Source: a virus
Reading direction: 5' to 3' (one strand)
IMG/VR virus record: IMGVR_UViG_3300047547_000443
Location: 1 to 22,979 of that record
DNA length: 22,979 bases
This document shows positions 15,612 to 22,978 of this stretch, piece by piece. The stretch's first letter is position 1. Each line of letters starts with the position of its first letter. The notes beneath the pieces are model-generated. The model made no database searches. It saw nothing but the letters and a program-made list of their open reading frames with translations, and was not told the DNA's origin. The position numbers and the translations under genes are program-made.

Positions 15612-17279
15612 TTACGCCGTGTAGTTGTAGCCGACGGCGACGGTCTTGATCGTGGCCGAGGGCGTTTCCACCGGCTGGAACGCCTTACGGAACGACGCGA
15701 CGATCTTGTTCGTCTGGGTCGTGATGTCGCGATCGACCTCCAGCGTGAAGCTCCGGCGGTTGCCCAACATGAACTGGCGGTGATTGACCAAAAGCACCGA
15801 GCCCTTGGTCGTGGTCACGCCGTCGTTCACGCCCGTGGCGTTCAGGTCTTCGCGGTTTTCCTCGGACACGACGATCGGGATACCGAGGTAGCTGTTGATA
15901 AGACCAGTGACGGTCGTCGCACCAGCACCGCGTTTGTCGATCGTGATAACCTCGTCAAGGTTGAGGAAGTCGTTTTCACCCTGCGGGCCGACAATCCAAG
16001 CCAGATCGCTCGGGCGACGGCCCCACTTGCCCAGCTTTTTCTTGATCGCAATCAAGTTCGCACGGCTGATGCCGCCAGTGGACAGATCGACTTTGAGCGT
16101 CGATTGCGCCAGCGCCAACTTGCGCAGACCCATCCACGACTTGGCCGCGTCGTTCGTGATCGCAGCGATGTCGGTGTCCATGTGCGTGCCCGTGGTGTCG
16201 CCGTTGATGATTGCCCGTTCCAACGCCTGCGCACCGGCCTCGCCAAGCAAGGTCTGGAGCAAAGGCAGGAGCGGGATAATCGCGTCCTCGTTCGCTTCGT
16301 AGCTGTAATCGACCTGAGCCATCAGCTTGACCGTGGTCAGCGTGGACTTGGCCGTTGCCGGCGTGCTGCCCGTGCCCGCCGTGTTTTGCGTCGCGTTCTT
16401 GAAGAACGTCGGGCGCGTGGTGGACAGCGGCAGATCGAACGGGTCTGTCGGCATGTCGATCTCGTTGGCCATCATCAGGGCCGCGATCTGGCTTTCCAGA
16501 TACAGCCGGCGGAGCAATTCGCTGGCGAGGTCACGCGGCACCCATTCAGCGCCAGTGCCCGAGCCGGTGCTGGTCAGGGCTTTGAGGCCCATCGTCTTCG
16601 CCGCGAGGAACATGTTGTCCCCGAGCTTTTCACCATGCTCGATCGCCTTGGCCTCAATGCCTTCGTTCATCGGCTTGCGCAGGAGGACGTTCAGCAATTG
16701 CTTGAAGTGCAACGGGAGGTTGCCCTTGGTCAGTGCGAAGGGCACGACGATCAAGCCGTTCTTGTCGTGGCCACTCGCGCCCTTGCCCTCGCCGCCCTCG
16801 TCTTCGGTGCCAGCCCCAGCCCCGCCCGGGAGCTTGGTCGGCATCTTCAACGCCTTGATCTGGGTGTCCACGACCTCGGTCAAGATGGTCTTGATCTGGG
16901 CCGCGTCTGGTGCCTTGGTGCCATCGACCTTGTGCTTGGCCAACGCCGCATCGACGATCGCCTTGATGCCGGCTTCGGTCACTTGGCTCTTGAGGTGTTC
17001 GGGCAATTTCGCCGCCAGCACGTCCTCGACGGACTTGGTCAGCATCGCCTGCAGTTCGCCGAGTTCGATCACTGGCGCGGCTTTTTCCGCCGGCAGTTCG
17101 ACCTCGTCCTCGTCCTTTTTGCCGTCGGCCTCAAAGCCGTCGAGCAAGGCCAACTTGGCCTGATAATCATTGAGCGCGGCCTTTTGATCGGCCTCGGCCT
17201 TCTTTTCTTTCTTGGTCAGCAACCACGCGGCCTTGGCGTCGGCGACCATTTTGCGAAATTCTTTGAGTGTCTTTTTCAT
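15612..17279 (-). CDS. Major capsid protein, HK97 fold, with fused scaffold-like N-region
   Basis: A 555-residue capsid precursor. Residues 1-150 are charged and helical (coiled-coil-like) and resemble the HK97 delta domain that acts as internal scaffold. A glycine/acid-rich linker at 151-173 probably lies near the cleavage point for the neighbouring protease. The shell domain follows, with an N-arm and E-loop region, EWVPRDLASELLRRLYLES, then AIINGDTTG, WIVGPQGENDFL, GIPIVVSE and the C-terminal DITTQTNKIVASFRKAFQPV. The start ATG 17279 has no Shine-Dalgarno sequence; the leader is A/C-rich. A strong terminator lies just downstream, consistent with a separate abundant transcript. The exact cleavage residue cannot be read from sequence. 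Confidence 0.93.
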   Translation of the reverse strand: MKKTLKEFRKMVADAKAAWLLTKKEKKAEADQKAALNDYQAKLALLDGFEADGKKDEDEVELPAEKAAPVIELGELQAMLTKSVEDVLAAKLPEHLKSQVTEAGIKAIVDAALAKHKVDGTKAPDAAQIKTILTEVVDTQIKALKMPTKLPGGAGAGTEDEGGEGKGASGHDKNGLIVVPFALTKGNLPLHFKQLLNVLLRKPMNEGIEAKAIEHGEKLGDNMFLAAKTMGLKALTSTGSGTGAEWVPRDLASELLRRLYLESQIAALMMANEIDMPTDPFDLPLSTTRPTFFKNATQNTAGTGSTPATAKSTLTTVKLMAQVDYSYEANEDAIIPLLPLLQTLLGEAGAQALERAIINGDTTGTHMDTDIAAITNDAAKSWMGLRKLALAQSTLKVDLSTGGISRANLIAIKKKLGKWGRRPSDLAWIVGPQGENDFLNLDEVITIDKRGAGATTVTGLINSYLGIPIVVSEENREDLNATGVNDGVTTTKGSVLLVNHRQFMLGNRRSFTLEVDRDITTQTNKIVASFRKAFQPVETPSATIKTVAVGYNYTA

Positions 17280-17319
17280 GGGATATTCGATGTTGTGTTG
17301 TTCGTCCGTTCCATTCGCC

Positions 17320-18003
17320 TTACGCCGCTAGTCCCGTTTGGTTTTGCGCCCGTTCAGCGAGCAGGAAATCGTAAAAGCTGCTTGCGCCCGACTTAATGAA
17401 CTTCCGCTCGACCTCTGTCAATGCCCGAACGCTGAACAGCGCATCGGGGTTTGCCGGGATAGGCGTCAGGCTGCCCTCCCACAGATCGACTTTGAAAATG
17501 CCGCGCCCGTCCTCCTTGTAGTGGAAAACCCCGCCCATGCTCAACGTCCGGAGGTGGCCCTCGGCGACCTTGAACCGCACCGACTGAACGTCCGGGGCGT
17601 TGGACAGCAAGCCCTCGACGAACAGCCCTTTCGTGTCCTCGCGGATGTCGATGAAGCTGCCGCTGAGGAACGACGTGTTGTTCACATGGTCGCGGAGCAT
17701 GACCGGGTTCTGTTTGAACCGCTTGAGCGTTTCCGTGAACGCTCCATTTTCAACGTAGTCGCCTTGGCGATCGCTGGCGGTCGTCCCGACGAAGGTCGAG
17801 AGATAGCCCTTGAACCGCACATTCTGGTAGTCGGTGATCGTGTCGCCGTCCTTGATAGTGTCGAACGCCTTCACGTCCTTTGCGCCCAGATCAAGCACGG
17901 CCTCCCAGCGCTTGAGCATCGTTTCGGCGTCGGCGGGCACGATCTTGCCCGGCACGATCGCTGGGGCGGGGATTGACCGGTTGCGCACGAGGACAAATTT
18001 CAT
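17320..18003 (-). CDS. Prohead protease, HK97 gp4-like (peptidase family S78)
   Basis: A 227-residue maturation protease that cleaves the capsid scaffold region after prohead assembly. The start MKFVLVRNRS at ATG 18003 is chosen because upstream sequence lies in the terminator. Catalytic residues fitting the family are H106 in MLRDHV and S155 in LRTLSMGG. E176 precedes SLTPIPANPDA, the motif typical of the family. The early segment GYLSTFVGTTASDRQGDYV also fits. The capsid gene follows 40 bases later, the standard order for HK97-type phages. The first 60 residues are less typical and may be a short extension. Confidence 0.92.
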   Translation of the reverse strand: MKFVLVRNRSIPAPAIVPGKIVPADAETMLKRWEAVLDLGAKDVKAFDTIKDGDTITDYQNVRFKGYLSTFVGTTASDRQGDYVENGAFTETLKRFKQNPVMLRDHVNNTSFLSGSFIDIREDTKGLFVEGLLSNAPDVQSVRFKVAEGHLRTLSMGGVFHYKEDGRGIFKVDLWEGSLTPIPANPDALFSVRALTEVERKFIKSGASSFYDFLLAERAQNQTGLAA

Positions 18004-18009
18004 GCGCTG

Positions 18010-18039
18010 GCTATCGCACGCGCACGGGCAGGCGGTCAA
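18010..18039 (-). promoter_or_regulatory. Possible promoter for the protease/capsid block
   Basis: Just after the terminator, the minus strand has TTGACC (18039-18034) as a -35 candidate. After 18 bases comes GATAGC (18015-18010), a weak -10 preceded by a TGC extension. Transcription would begin close to the protease ATG at 18003, giving a leaderless or very short-leader RNA. The -10 match is poor. Confidence 0.25.
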
Positions 18040-18052
18040 GTGAAAAGGCAAA

Positions 18053-18072
18053 GGCCGGGGTTTCCCCCGGCC
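18053..18072 (-). terminator. Hairpin terminator with GAAA tetraloop
   Basis: The minus-strand RNA forms a perfect 8-pair stem, GGCCGGGG with CCCCGGCC, closed by a GAAA (GNRA) loop. It is followed by TTTGCCTTTT, an imperfect T-tract. It sits after the minor head gene and before the protease gene, where it would reduce read-through from the packaging block. Confidence 0.7.
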
Positions 18073-18227
18073 CAGCACGACCGACTGTGATACGCCTTGT
18101 CGCGGGCGCTCAGAAGGTGCGGGCGGCCAACTTGGGGTGCACGGGAACCGCCCACAGACGCACAGCCTACGCCAACCCTAAACCCGTGCGGTCGAAAAAT
18201 GGCAGGGAGGCCAAGGCCGCGCAAGCG

Positions 18228-19079
18228 TCAATCGCGGAAGCCCGACGGGACGAGCGTGCCCGTGTGGTTCGGATGGAAACCCACGGCCAGAAAGGCGTCG
18301 AGTTGGGTGATCGGCAAGTCCGGAAAGTTGCAAGTGCTTTCGCCGTTGAATTGCGGACTGTTGGGCTCGCGGGCCTCGCACCCGATCACGCTCAAATGGG
18401 TTAGCGTCTCGCTGGCCTTGAACGCCGTGGCCGCGCCCTCAGTCCACGCGTTGTTCAGTTCGGTGCGGGCGACCGTCAGTGCGCGGTTGCCAAAGATCGG
18501 GACGACGTCGCGCTCCAAGGCCGCCGCGGTTTCGCTGACGTTCAGCCCGCCCGCGATCGACCGCCTGACGCTGTTGATGATGTTGTCCTTGGTCGTGTCG
18601 TTGATCGCCGTGACCTTGGTCGCGATCGTCCGGGCCTTGCGTGCGATCTCCGCGTTGTTGTCGATCGCCGTGTGGCCAAGCAATTCACTGACCGTGCCGT
18701 AGCCCTTGGCCATGACCGACTGAACGCTGGGCATGACCTCGGTCACGATCTCAAGGTTGGCCCCTCGAAAGACGCTCTCGATCGCCTCCAGCCACAAGCC
18801 CTCGTGCTGGGGAAACTCTAAGTCCACGACCAGATCGGCCTTGGCCGCCTTGTTCGTCGTCGCATGGCGAACGACCGCCGCCAGTTGCCGGCGAAAGAGG
18901 TCGCGGGAGGTGCGGGCCAAGATCGGGACGGCCCGGCGTTGGGTAATCATGGCCAAGCGGTTGACGGCAAACACCAGTTGGTGGCCATGCCGGGCGAACG
19001 TCTGGGCGTTCCAACCTTCCTTGGGGGCTTTCAATCCTCCGGTGATCGCGCTGACCGTCTGTCGGCTATTGAGTGGCAT
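18228..19079 (-). CDS. Minor head protein, SPP1 gp7 / Mu F-like
   Basis: A 283-residue head morphogenesis protein. The C-terminal third carries the family signature: RALTVARTELNNAWTEG, then VIGCEAREPNSPQFNGE and VGFHPNHTG near the end. The N-terminal two thirds are helical. Members of this family associate with the portal and a few copies are packaged in the head. The ATG at 19079 overlaps the end of the preceding gene by 14 bases. After its stop comes a 224-base interval before the protease, so this is the last gene of the upstream block. Confidence 0.87.
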   Translation of the reverse strand: MPLNSRQTVSAITGGLKAPKEGWNAQTFARHGHQLVFAVNRLAMITQRRAVPILARTSRDLFRRQLAAVVRHATTNKAAKADLVVDLEFPQHEGLWLEAIESVFRGANLEIVTEVMPSVQSVMAKGYGTVSELLGHTAIDNNAEIARKARTIATKVTAINDTTKDNIINSVRRSIAGGLNVSETAAALERDVVPIFGNRALTVARTELNNAWTEGAATAFKASETLTHLSVIGCEAREPNSPQFNGESTCNFPDLPITQLDAFLAVGFHPNHTGTLVPSGFRD

Positions 19080-19350
19080 CGGCGGGAGCTTCCACAGGTT
19101 GGGCCGGCTCGTCGAGTTCGATGTCGTCCAAGCAGCCCTCGCTCATAGTGCCCGCCAGCACGAGCGTCTGGCCGCCGATGAACTTGTTTTCCCGCGCCTC
19201 GATCTTGCCCCAAGGCCCGCCGCACTTTGGGCATCGCTGGGTTTCATCCACGGCCACGATCTCGACCGCCAGCATCACTCGACGCACTTTCAACTGGCCG
19301 CGTAGGCCGACGAGTTTTTCCGCTGGTAGGGTTGAGGCTTTGTCGCTCAT
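19066..19350 (-). CDS. Small CPKCGG-containing protein of unknown function
   Basis: A 94-residue protein that starts on the ATG sharing one base with the portal stop. It has one CPKCGG motif near residue 40, which could be half of a zinc site or act in a dimer, and an acidic, proline-rich C-terminus. I do not recognise a family. Position between portal and minor head protein, with overlaps at both ends, makes expression likely. A structural or assembly role is inferred from context only. Confidence 0.7.
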   Translation of the reverse strand: MSDKASTLPAEKLVGLRGQLKVRRVMLAVEIVAVDETQRCPKCGGPWGKIEARENKFIGGQTLVLAGTMSEGCLDDIELDEPAQPVEAPADATQ

Positions 19351-20660
19351 TAGTTCGTGACTCCAAACTCAAGCAGCCGGCGGGTGTGCCGTTCGAGAAT
19401 CGCCGCCGCCTGTGCCTGCTGGCCGGTCGTCTGGGCCGGCAAGCCCGCCAACTCCAGCGGGACGAGGCTGCTGTTGATGTAATGCAGATCGAACAACGGG
19501 TCGTCCTTTTTCTGCATCCCCGCCAGTTCACGAAGTTCGTTCAGGCTCAGTGCCCCGCGGTCGAACAGCGGGACGTAGTTCGTCGTGACGTTCGCAATAT
19601 CGGTCAGGCCCGACACCGCGTAGATCAATTCGAGGGTCTGGTCGAAGCCTTGCACCAGATCGGCGGTAATGGTGTCGCTGATGAACTTGCACAGGGGCTT
19701 TACCGCATAGCGGCGGAACCTCAGGTCGTCGATCTGGGCCGTGGCGTAGTTCGCCGCCTCGCGCACGCCCGCGACGGACAACGGCACGCCGTGCTGCATG
19801 AAAATCTGTTCGACCGACCACTTTTCCTTTTCGATGTCCTGCATTTCCTGAGCGCTCAAGCCCAGTTGTTCGTGCCGCCACTTGCCCGTCAGCCACGCGG
19901 TCTTGCCCGAGTTCGCGGCACCGCCATATTCCTTGTGCCACTTGGCCTTTGCCTCGTCGAACTTCACTTGGTCTGTGATCTGGTCTTCGCAGATCAAGAT
20001 GCCGCTGGGGCTGGCCCCATTTTTCCAGAACTTTGCCTTCCACGTCTGGTGGTTGATGTAGTCCTGAAACAAGTCCTCGCCCGACTCGATCTCGCCCAGC
20101 CCCCAGAACTCGTTGTCCGGATGGGGCAGGCGGAAGTGCATTATCTCGAAAGTCTCAAACGGAATCTCAAGCCCTTGGTTCGGCTGGTAGGTGTAGCCCG
20201 TGACCCCCAGCCGCGGGTCGGTCACGATCTTGATGCGTTTGGGGTTGAGCAGGAACAACTGCTTGGGCCGGTCGCCCTTGGCGTTCGGCTGGTCTTTCGC
20301 CCAAAAGGCGTTGCCCGTCAGCTTGAGGTGCATGACCGTTTTGTAGGTCATTTCGCCAAAGCTGTCGAAGGGGTTGGGCGTGGTCAGGAGCTTGGTGATC
20401 TCGCGGTTGATCACAGGCTTGCCATCGCCACCGACCCGGCGGAGGACGGTCGGCGTATCGAGCACGACCTTGGCCACCAGATCGCAGGCTTTCCACGTCG
20501 CCCAGACCTTTTTTGACCCCGCCCGGAGATAGCTCTCGTAGTTCCGAAGCTCCGACAATTCAATGCCGGCCAACATCCCACCGAACACGTCCTCAATGCG
20601 ACTGACGGTCTTTCCCCCGCTGAGAAAATTCCGGAGGGCGAGCTTGGTGCGGTCGAACAT
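19350..20660 (-). CDS. Portal protein, HK97 family
   Basis: About 436 residues from the ATG at 20660 (MFDRTKLALRNFL). The dodecameric portal sits at one capsid vertex, docks the terminase and is the channel for DNA entry and exit. Family signs include LTTPNPFDSFGEM near the first quarter, LTGNAFWAKD, a mid-region MHFRLPHPDNEFWGLGEIES, and the C-terminal SLNELRELAGMQ. An in-frame GTG at 20675 would add five residues but falls inside the upstream hairpin, so the ATG is preferred. No Shine-Dalgarno sequence precedes it; the leader is A-rich. Its TAA overlaps the next ATG (TAATG), indicating translational coupling. Confidence 0.93.
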   Translation of the reverse strand: MFDRTKLALRNFLSGGKTVSRIEDVFGGMLAGIELSELRNYESYLRAGSKKVWATWKACDLVAKVVLDTPTVLRRVGGDGKPVINREITKLLTTPNPFDSFGEMTYKTVMHLKLTGNAFWAKDQPNAKGDRPKQLFLLNPKRIKIVTDPRLGVTGYTYQPNQGLEIPFETFEIMHFRLPHPDNEFWGLGEIESGEDLFQDYINHQTWKAKFWKNGASPSGILICEDQITDQVKFDEAKAKWHKEYGGAANSGKTAWLTGKWRHEQLGLSAQEMQDIEKEKWSVEQIFMQHGVPLSVAGVREAANYATAQIDDLRFRRYAVKPLCKFISDTITADLVQGFDQTLELIYAVSGLTDIANVTTNYVPLFDRGALSLNELRELAGMQKKDDPLFDLHYINSSLVPLELAGLPAQTTGQQAQAAAILERHTRRLLEFGVTN

Positions 20661-20671
20661 GCTTGTTTTTT

Positions 20672-20690
20672 GCACAGCCCGGGCCTGTGC
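20672..20690 (-). other. Intercistronic hairpin before the portal gene
   Basis: The minus-strand RNA can pair GCACAG with CTGTGC around a GCCCGGG loop. It is followed by an A-rich run and the portal ATG at 20660. No T-tract follows, so it is not a standard terminator. It may insulate or regulate portal translation, or mark an mRNA processing point. Confidence 0.4.
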
Positions 20691-20704
20691 GCAATGAAAT
20701 CCGT

Positions 20705-21094
20705 TCAGAACGAGCCCATGCTGTCACCGACGACCAGCAACAGATCAACGACCTCGCGCGTGCGATGGGCCGGACAGAGCGACCACTCGTGGGCGATGCC
20801 GTGGCCGACGCGCGCCCCGCCGCTGGTGAAGACCTTGCACGTCTCGTGCTGGCACTTGTGCTGGTGTTCAGCATCGGGGTTGTCGTCGAAGAACGTCAGC
20901 GTGGTGTCGAGCAAGTAGCGTTTCATGCACGCGTAAGCCTCGTCCTTGGTCGCGTGGCCGTCGGCGTGACAGGGGCTGGTGAGATCGGCGCAATATCCCT
21001 CGGGCGTGGTGATTCCCGCCCGCATGTTCGTGTAGTGCCAGCGCCCCGAGGGCCGGCCTTCGCGCATCAACTGGCGGGGCTGGTGGTAGTTCAC
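20705..21094 (-). CDS. Small Cys/His-rich protein of unknown function
   Basis: About 129 residues from the GTG at 21094, which begins MNYHQPRQLM; an ATG at 21067 would give 120 residues. I do not recognise the family with certainty. The protein holds three groups of possible metal ligands: C35, C42, H43, H47; H77, H79, C81, H83, C86; and H98, H102, C107, H110. It also contains HATKDEAYACMKRYLLD, a helical stretch seen in small phage proteins of unknown role. It lies between terL, whose stop is 5 bases upstream, and the portal gene. A zinc-binding protein acting in packaging or head assembly is possible but is inference from position and composition. Confidence 0.7.
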   Translation of the reverse strand: MNYHQPRQLMREGRPSGRWHYTNMRAGITTPEGYCADLTSPCHADGHATKDEAYACMKRYLLDTTLTFFDDNPDAEHQHKCQHETCKVFTSGGARVGHGIAHEWSLCPAHRTREVVDLLLVVGDSMGSF

Positions 21095-21099
21095 GCGGC

Positions 21100-22470
21100 T
21101 CAAGCTACAAGTATCACCCGACCGAGGGCAATCATTTCGTAGGCTCCGGTCAGCGCGTCCACGCCGTCGTCGTATCGGCCCTCGGGAAAGTTCTCCAACT
21201 CGCGCAATAGATCGTCGTTCCACGGGCCTTTCACCATTTTGATGTTGCCCGCCTCGGCCTGTGCGCTCACGGGCTTGCACCGCGTCTGCTTGTCCCCGGT
21301 CTTCGTCTCATACCGAACGTTGAACCCGTCGAGCTTGACCGCCGTAGATCGGGCCTCATTCACGCCCGCACTGCCCGGGTCTTGCTGGTAGCCGACCGAG
21401 ACGTTGGTGCCGTCCTGACGGGCCGTCCCGACCATCGCACGGTCAACGGCCAAGGGCGTGGCGAACATCCGCTCGAAATGTTCGATGTAGTAAACGCCGT
21501 CGAGATCACGCGAGAGCTTAACCGTCGCCGTGCTGTCGGGGTCTTTGCCCGGCTTTTGCTCGCCCGCAGCCCTGTCCCAGAAACGCACCCGAGCGCTGAC
21601 CTCAGCCGGTGCGGCCTCGACGAACCCGCCAAAGTAGTGGCGCTTGAAGAACATGCCAGCACTGGGCCGGACATTCCAGTTGCCGTTCAGCAATTGCTCG
21701 CGCTCGACCAGCGGCAGCGCCTTGAGGTTCGCCAAGTAGCTCGGGTCTGACAGCAGGAGGATTTTGTTGTCGAAGACCGAGGCCGGGATGAAGGTCACGC
21801 TCTTGGGCTCGGCCTCAGCCCCAAACCTCGCCACCAGTTCTTCGCGTTCAAACCCCCAGACAAACTCGTCGTTGTGCCGGACGAACCAACGAATCACGCC
21901 CGCGCGCTTGGGGTTGGGCAGGCCCGTGCGGTCGTCAATCCACCACGCGATGAACTTCCGCACCCAGCTATCGGGGTCGGGGTTGGTCGTGGCCCGGATG
22001 TAGCCGGCGATGCCCGACGTAGATCGGTTGCGCCCGACCATATACCAGAACTGCTTTTCGGTGAAGTGCGTGAGCTCGTCGAAGCCGATGAAAGGAATTT
22101 GCGACCCCTGCCAGTCCAAGCGGTTCTTCTCATGCTCCATGTGCGCGAACTTGATCTTCGCCCCGGAGGGAAAGCCCCACGTCAGGCTTTGCCCCAGCCC
22201 GCGGCCACTGACCAGCGGGTAGAGATCGCCCGCCGTATCCCAAAGGCCGCCCTCGACTTTGATCTGGGTGGTCGTGCGGCGAAAGATCACCCCGCCAAAG
22301 GCCGGGTTGTGAATGTGCCGCAGGGGTTCGAGCAACAGCCCGTAGGACTTCCCGCCTAGTTAACCACCAGCGGCCCCTCCGTAAATTGCTATGTCCGCGT
22401 CGGTGCTTAGGAACGTCGTTTGCGGGCCTGCCTGAGGTTTTATTTCTGTGCCACTGGTGATTCTAACCAC
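21100..22470 (-). CDS. terL: Terminase large subunit, interrupted by an in-frame stop in Walker A
   Basis: ATP-driven DNA-packaging motor and nuclease that loads the genome through the portal. The N-terminal segment from a GTG at 22470 runs through IKPQAGPQTTF and ADIAIYGGAAGG, then meets TAA at 22362-22360. The same frame continues with LGGKSYGLLLEPLRHIHNP and stays open to 21100. Downstream are Walker B (IGFDE, residues 83-87 of the post-stop part), a TTNPD motif, and an RNase H-like nuclease domain with D254, QDPG (318-321) and a terminal YDDGVDAL. Without nine bases in the Walker A region the product would be about 453 residues, a usual length. Because the stop separates the start from all catalytic residues, the gene needs recoding or is broken. 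The GTG start is uncertain; it overlaps the HNH stop, suggesting coupling. Confidence 0.9.
22354..22365 (-). other. Candidate stop-bypass (recoding) site in terL
   Basis: On the minus strand the codons are GGT TAA CTA GGC, preceded by GGT and followed by GGG AAG TCC. A ribosome stopping on GGT and resuming after GGC would skip TAA CTA and make GGAAGGGKS, the standard terminase P-loop. GGT and GGC are normally decoded by one glycine tRNA (anticodon GCC), so matched take-off and landing codons are present. Reading through TAA instead would give GGAAGG-X-L-GGKS, which formally fits GxxxxGKS but adds three residues between strand and loop. The role is inferred; only the sequence arrangement is directly seen. 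Confidence 0.45.
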
Positions 22471-22978
22471 CCCCCTTCCGCTTGAGCCAGCGTGCGGGAT
22501 AGTGCCCGCGTTTGAACTGGCCAGTTGTGCCTGTCGAGTCGGCGTAGGATTTGATGCCCAGCTTACGACGGTTGCGGGCAATGGTTGTTTTGTTCGTCCC
22601 GGCCAGATCGGCCAGTGCGTGATCGGGCATCTGGCCAAGCTGGGCCACGATCTCCGGAGCAAGCGTCAGCCGGTTCCAGCCGGCCATTGGCGGGACGACG
22701 CCACGGCCTTTGGCGTGCATGTCGCGGTTGTTGTCCCCGCGAGTGCCGGTGAAAAGATGGCCGGGATTGCAGCATGGTGGGTTGTCGCATCGGTGAAGCA
22801 CGCACTTGCCGTCAGGGATTGGCCCGTTGGTAAGTTTCCACGCGACCCGGTTTGCCTTGGTCGTTCCGTCCTTTCCACCGACTACGCCGTAACCTTTTTC
22901 GTTCGTGGCCGCCAGCCAAGGCCAGCACTCGTCCGGCCCTCCGCGCTTGACCTTGCTCCAGAATAATTCGGCGTCCAC
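22463..22978 (-). CDS. HNH homing-type endonuclease
   Basis: A 171-residue HNH nuclease of the kind found free-standing or in introns of phage genomes. The N-terminal part has the usual opening (FWSKV, then CWPW near residue 18). The nuclease core lies at about residues 60-84, with H62, the CNPGHL segment (N71, H74) and the GDNN tail at 81-84. Cysteines at 59, 65, 69 and 70 could support a metal site. Residues 107-142 read as a helix-turn-helix (ALADLAGTNKTTIARN), a likely DNA-recognition domain. It starts at a GTG one base from the window edge; the first residues fit the family, but a longer form cannot be excluded. Its stop overlaps the probable GTG start of the terminase gene. A mobile role, cutting terminase DNA of rival phages, is inferred from family and position. 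Confidence 0.88.
   Translation of the reverse strand: MDAELFWSKVKRGGPDECWPWLAATNEKGYGVVGGKDGTTKANRVAWKLTNGPIPDGKCVLHRCDNPPCCNPGHLFTGTRGDNNRDMHAKGRGVVPPMAGWNRLTLAPEIVAQLGQMPDHALADLAGTNKTTIARNRRKLGIKSYADSTGTTGQFKRGHYPARWLKRKGGG

Larger units (their letters stand above)
18004..18227 (-). other. Non-coding interval between minor head gene and protease
   Basis: This is the longest gap in the window. It holds a GC-rich terminator hairpin (18053-18072) and a possible promoter (18010-18039). The remaining 155 bases next to the minor head gene contain only short open frames without recognisable protein features, and I see no tRNA fold. It could be a remnant of a lost gene. Confidence 0.6.

Noticed and set aside
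14787-17396. Very long open frame on the plus strand opposite the capsid and its neighbour (869 codons)
   Set aside because: It is antisense to well-recognised structural genes, has Arg/Leu/Gly-rich low-complexity sequence with no domain, and such open frames are common opposite GC-rich coding DNA.
18036-18224. 62-codon minus-strand frame in the gap between minor head gene and protease
   Set aside because: Starts at TTG, runs through the terminator hairpin and has no recognisable protein character.
19227-20516. Plus-strand open frame of 429 codons opposite the portal gene
   Set aside because: Antisense to a clearly recognised portal protein and shows no family features.
22354-22365. Group I or II intron, or an intein, in terL
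   Set aside because: Only nine extra bases separate the two halves, far too short for an intron, and the stop codon rules out an intein. A remnant after intron loss is possible but unsupported.
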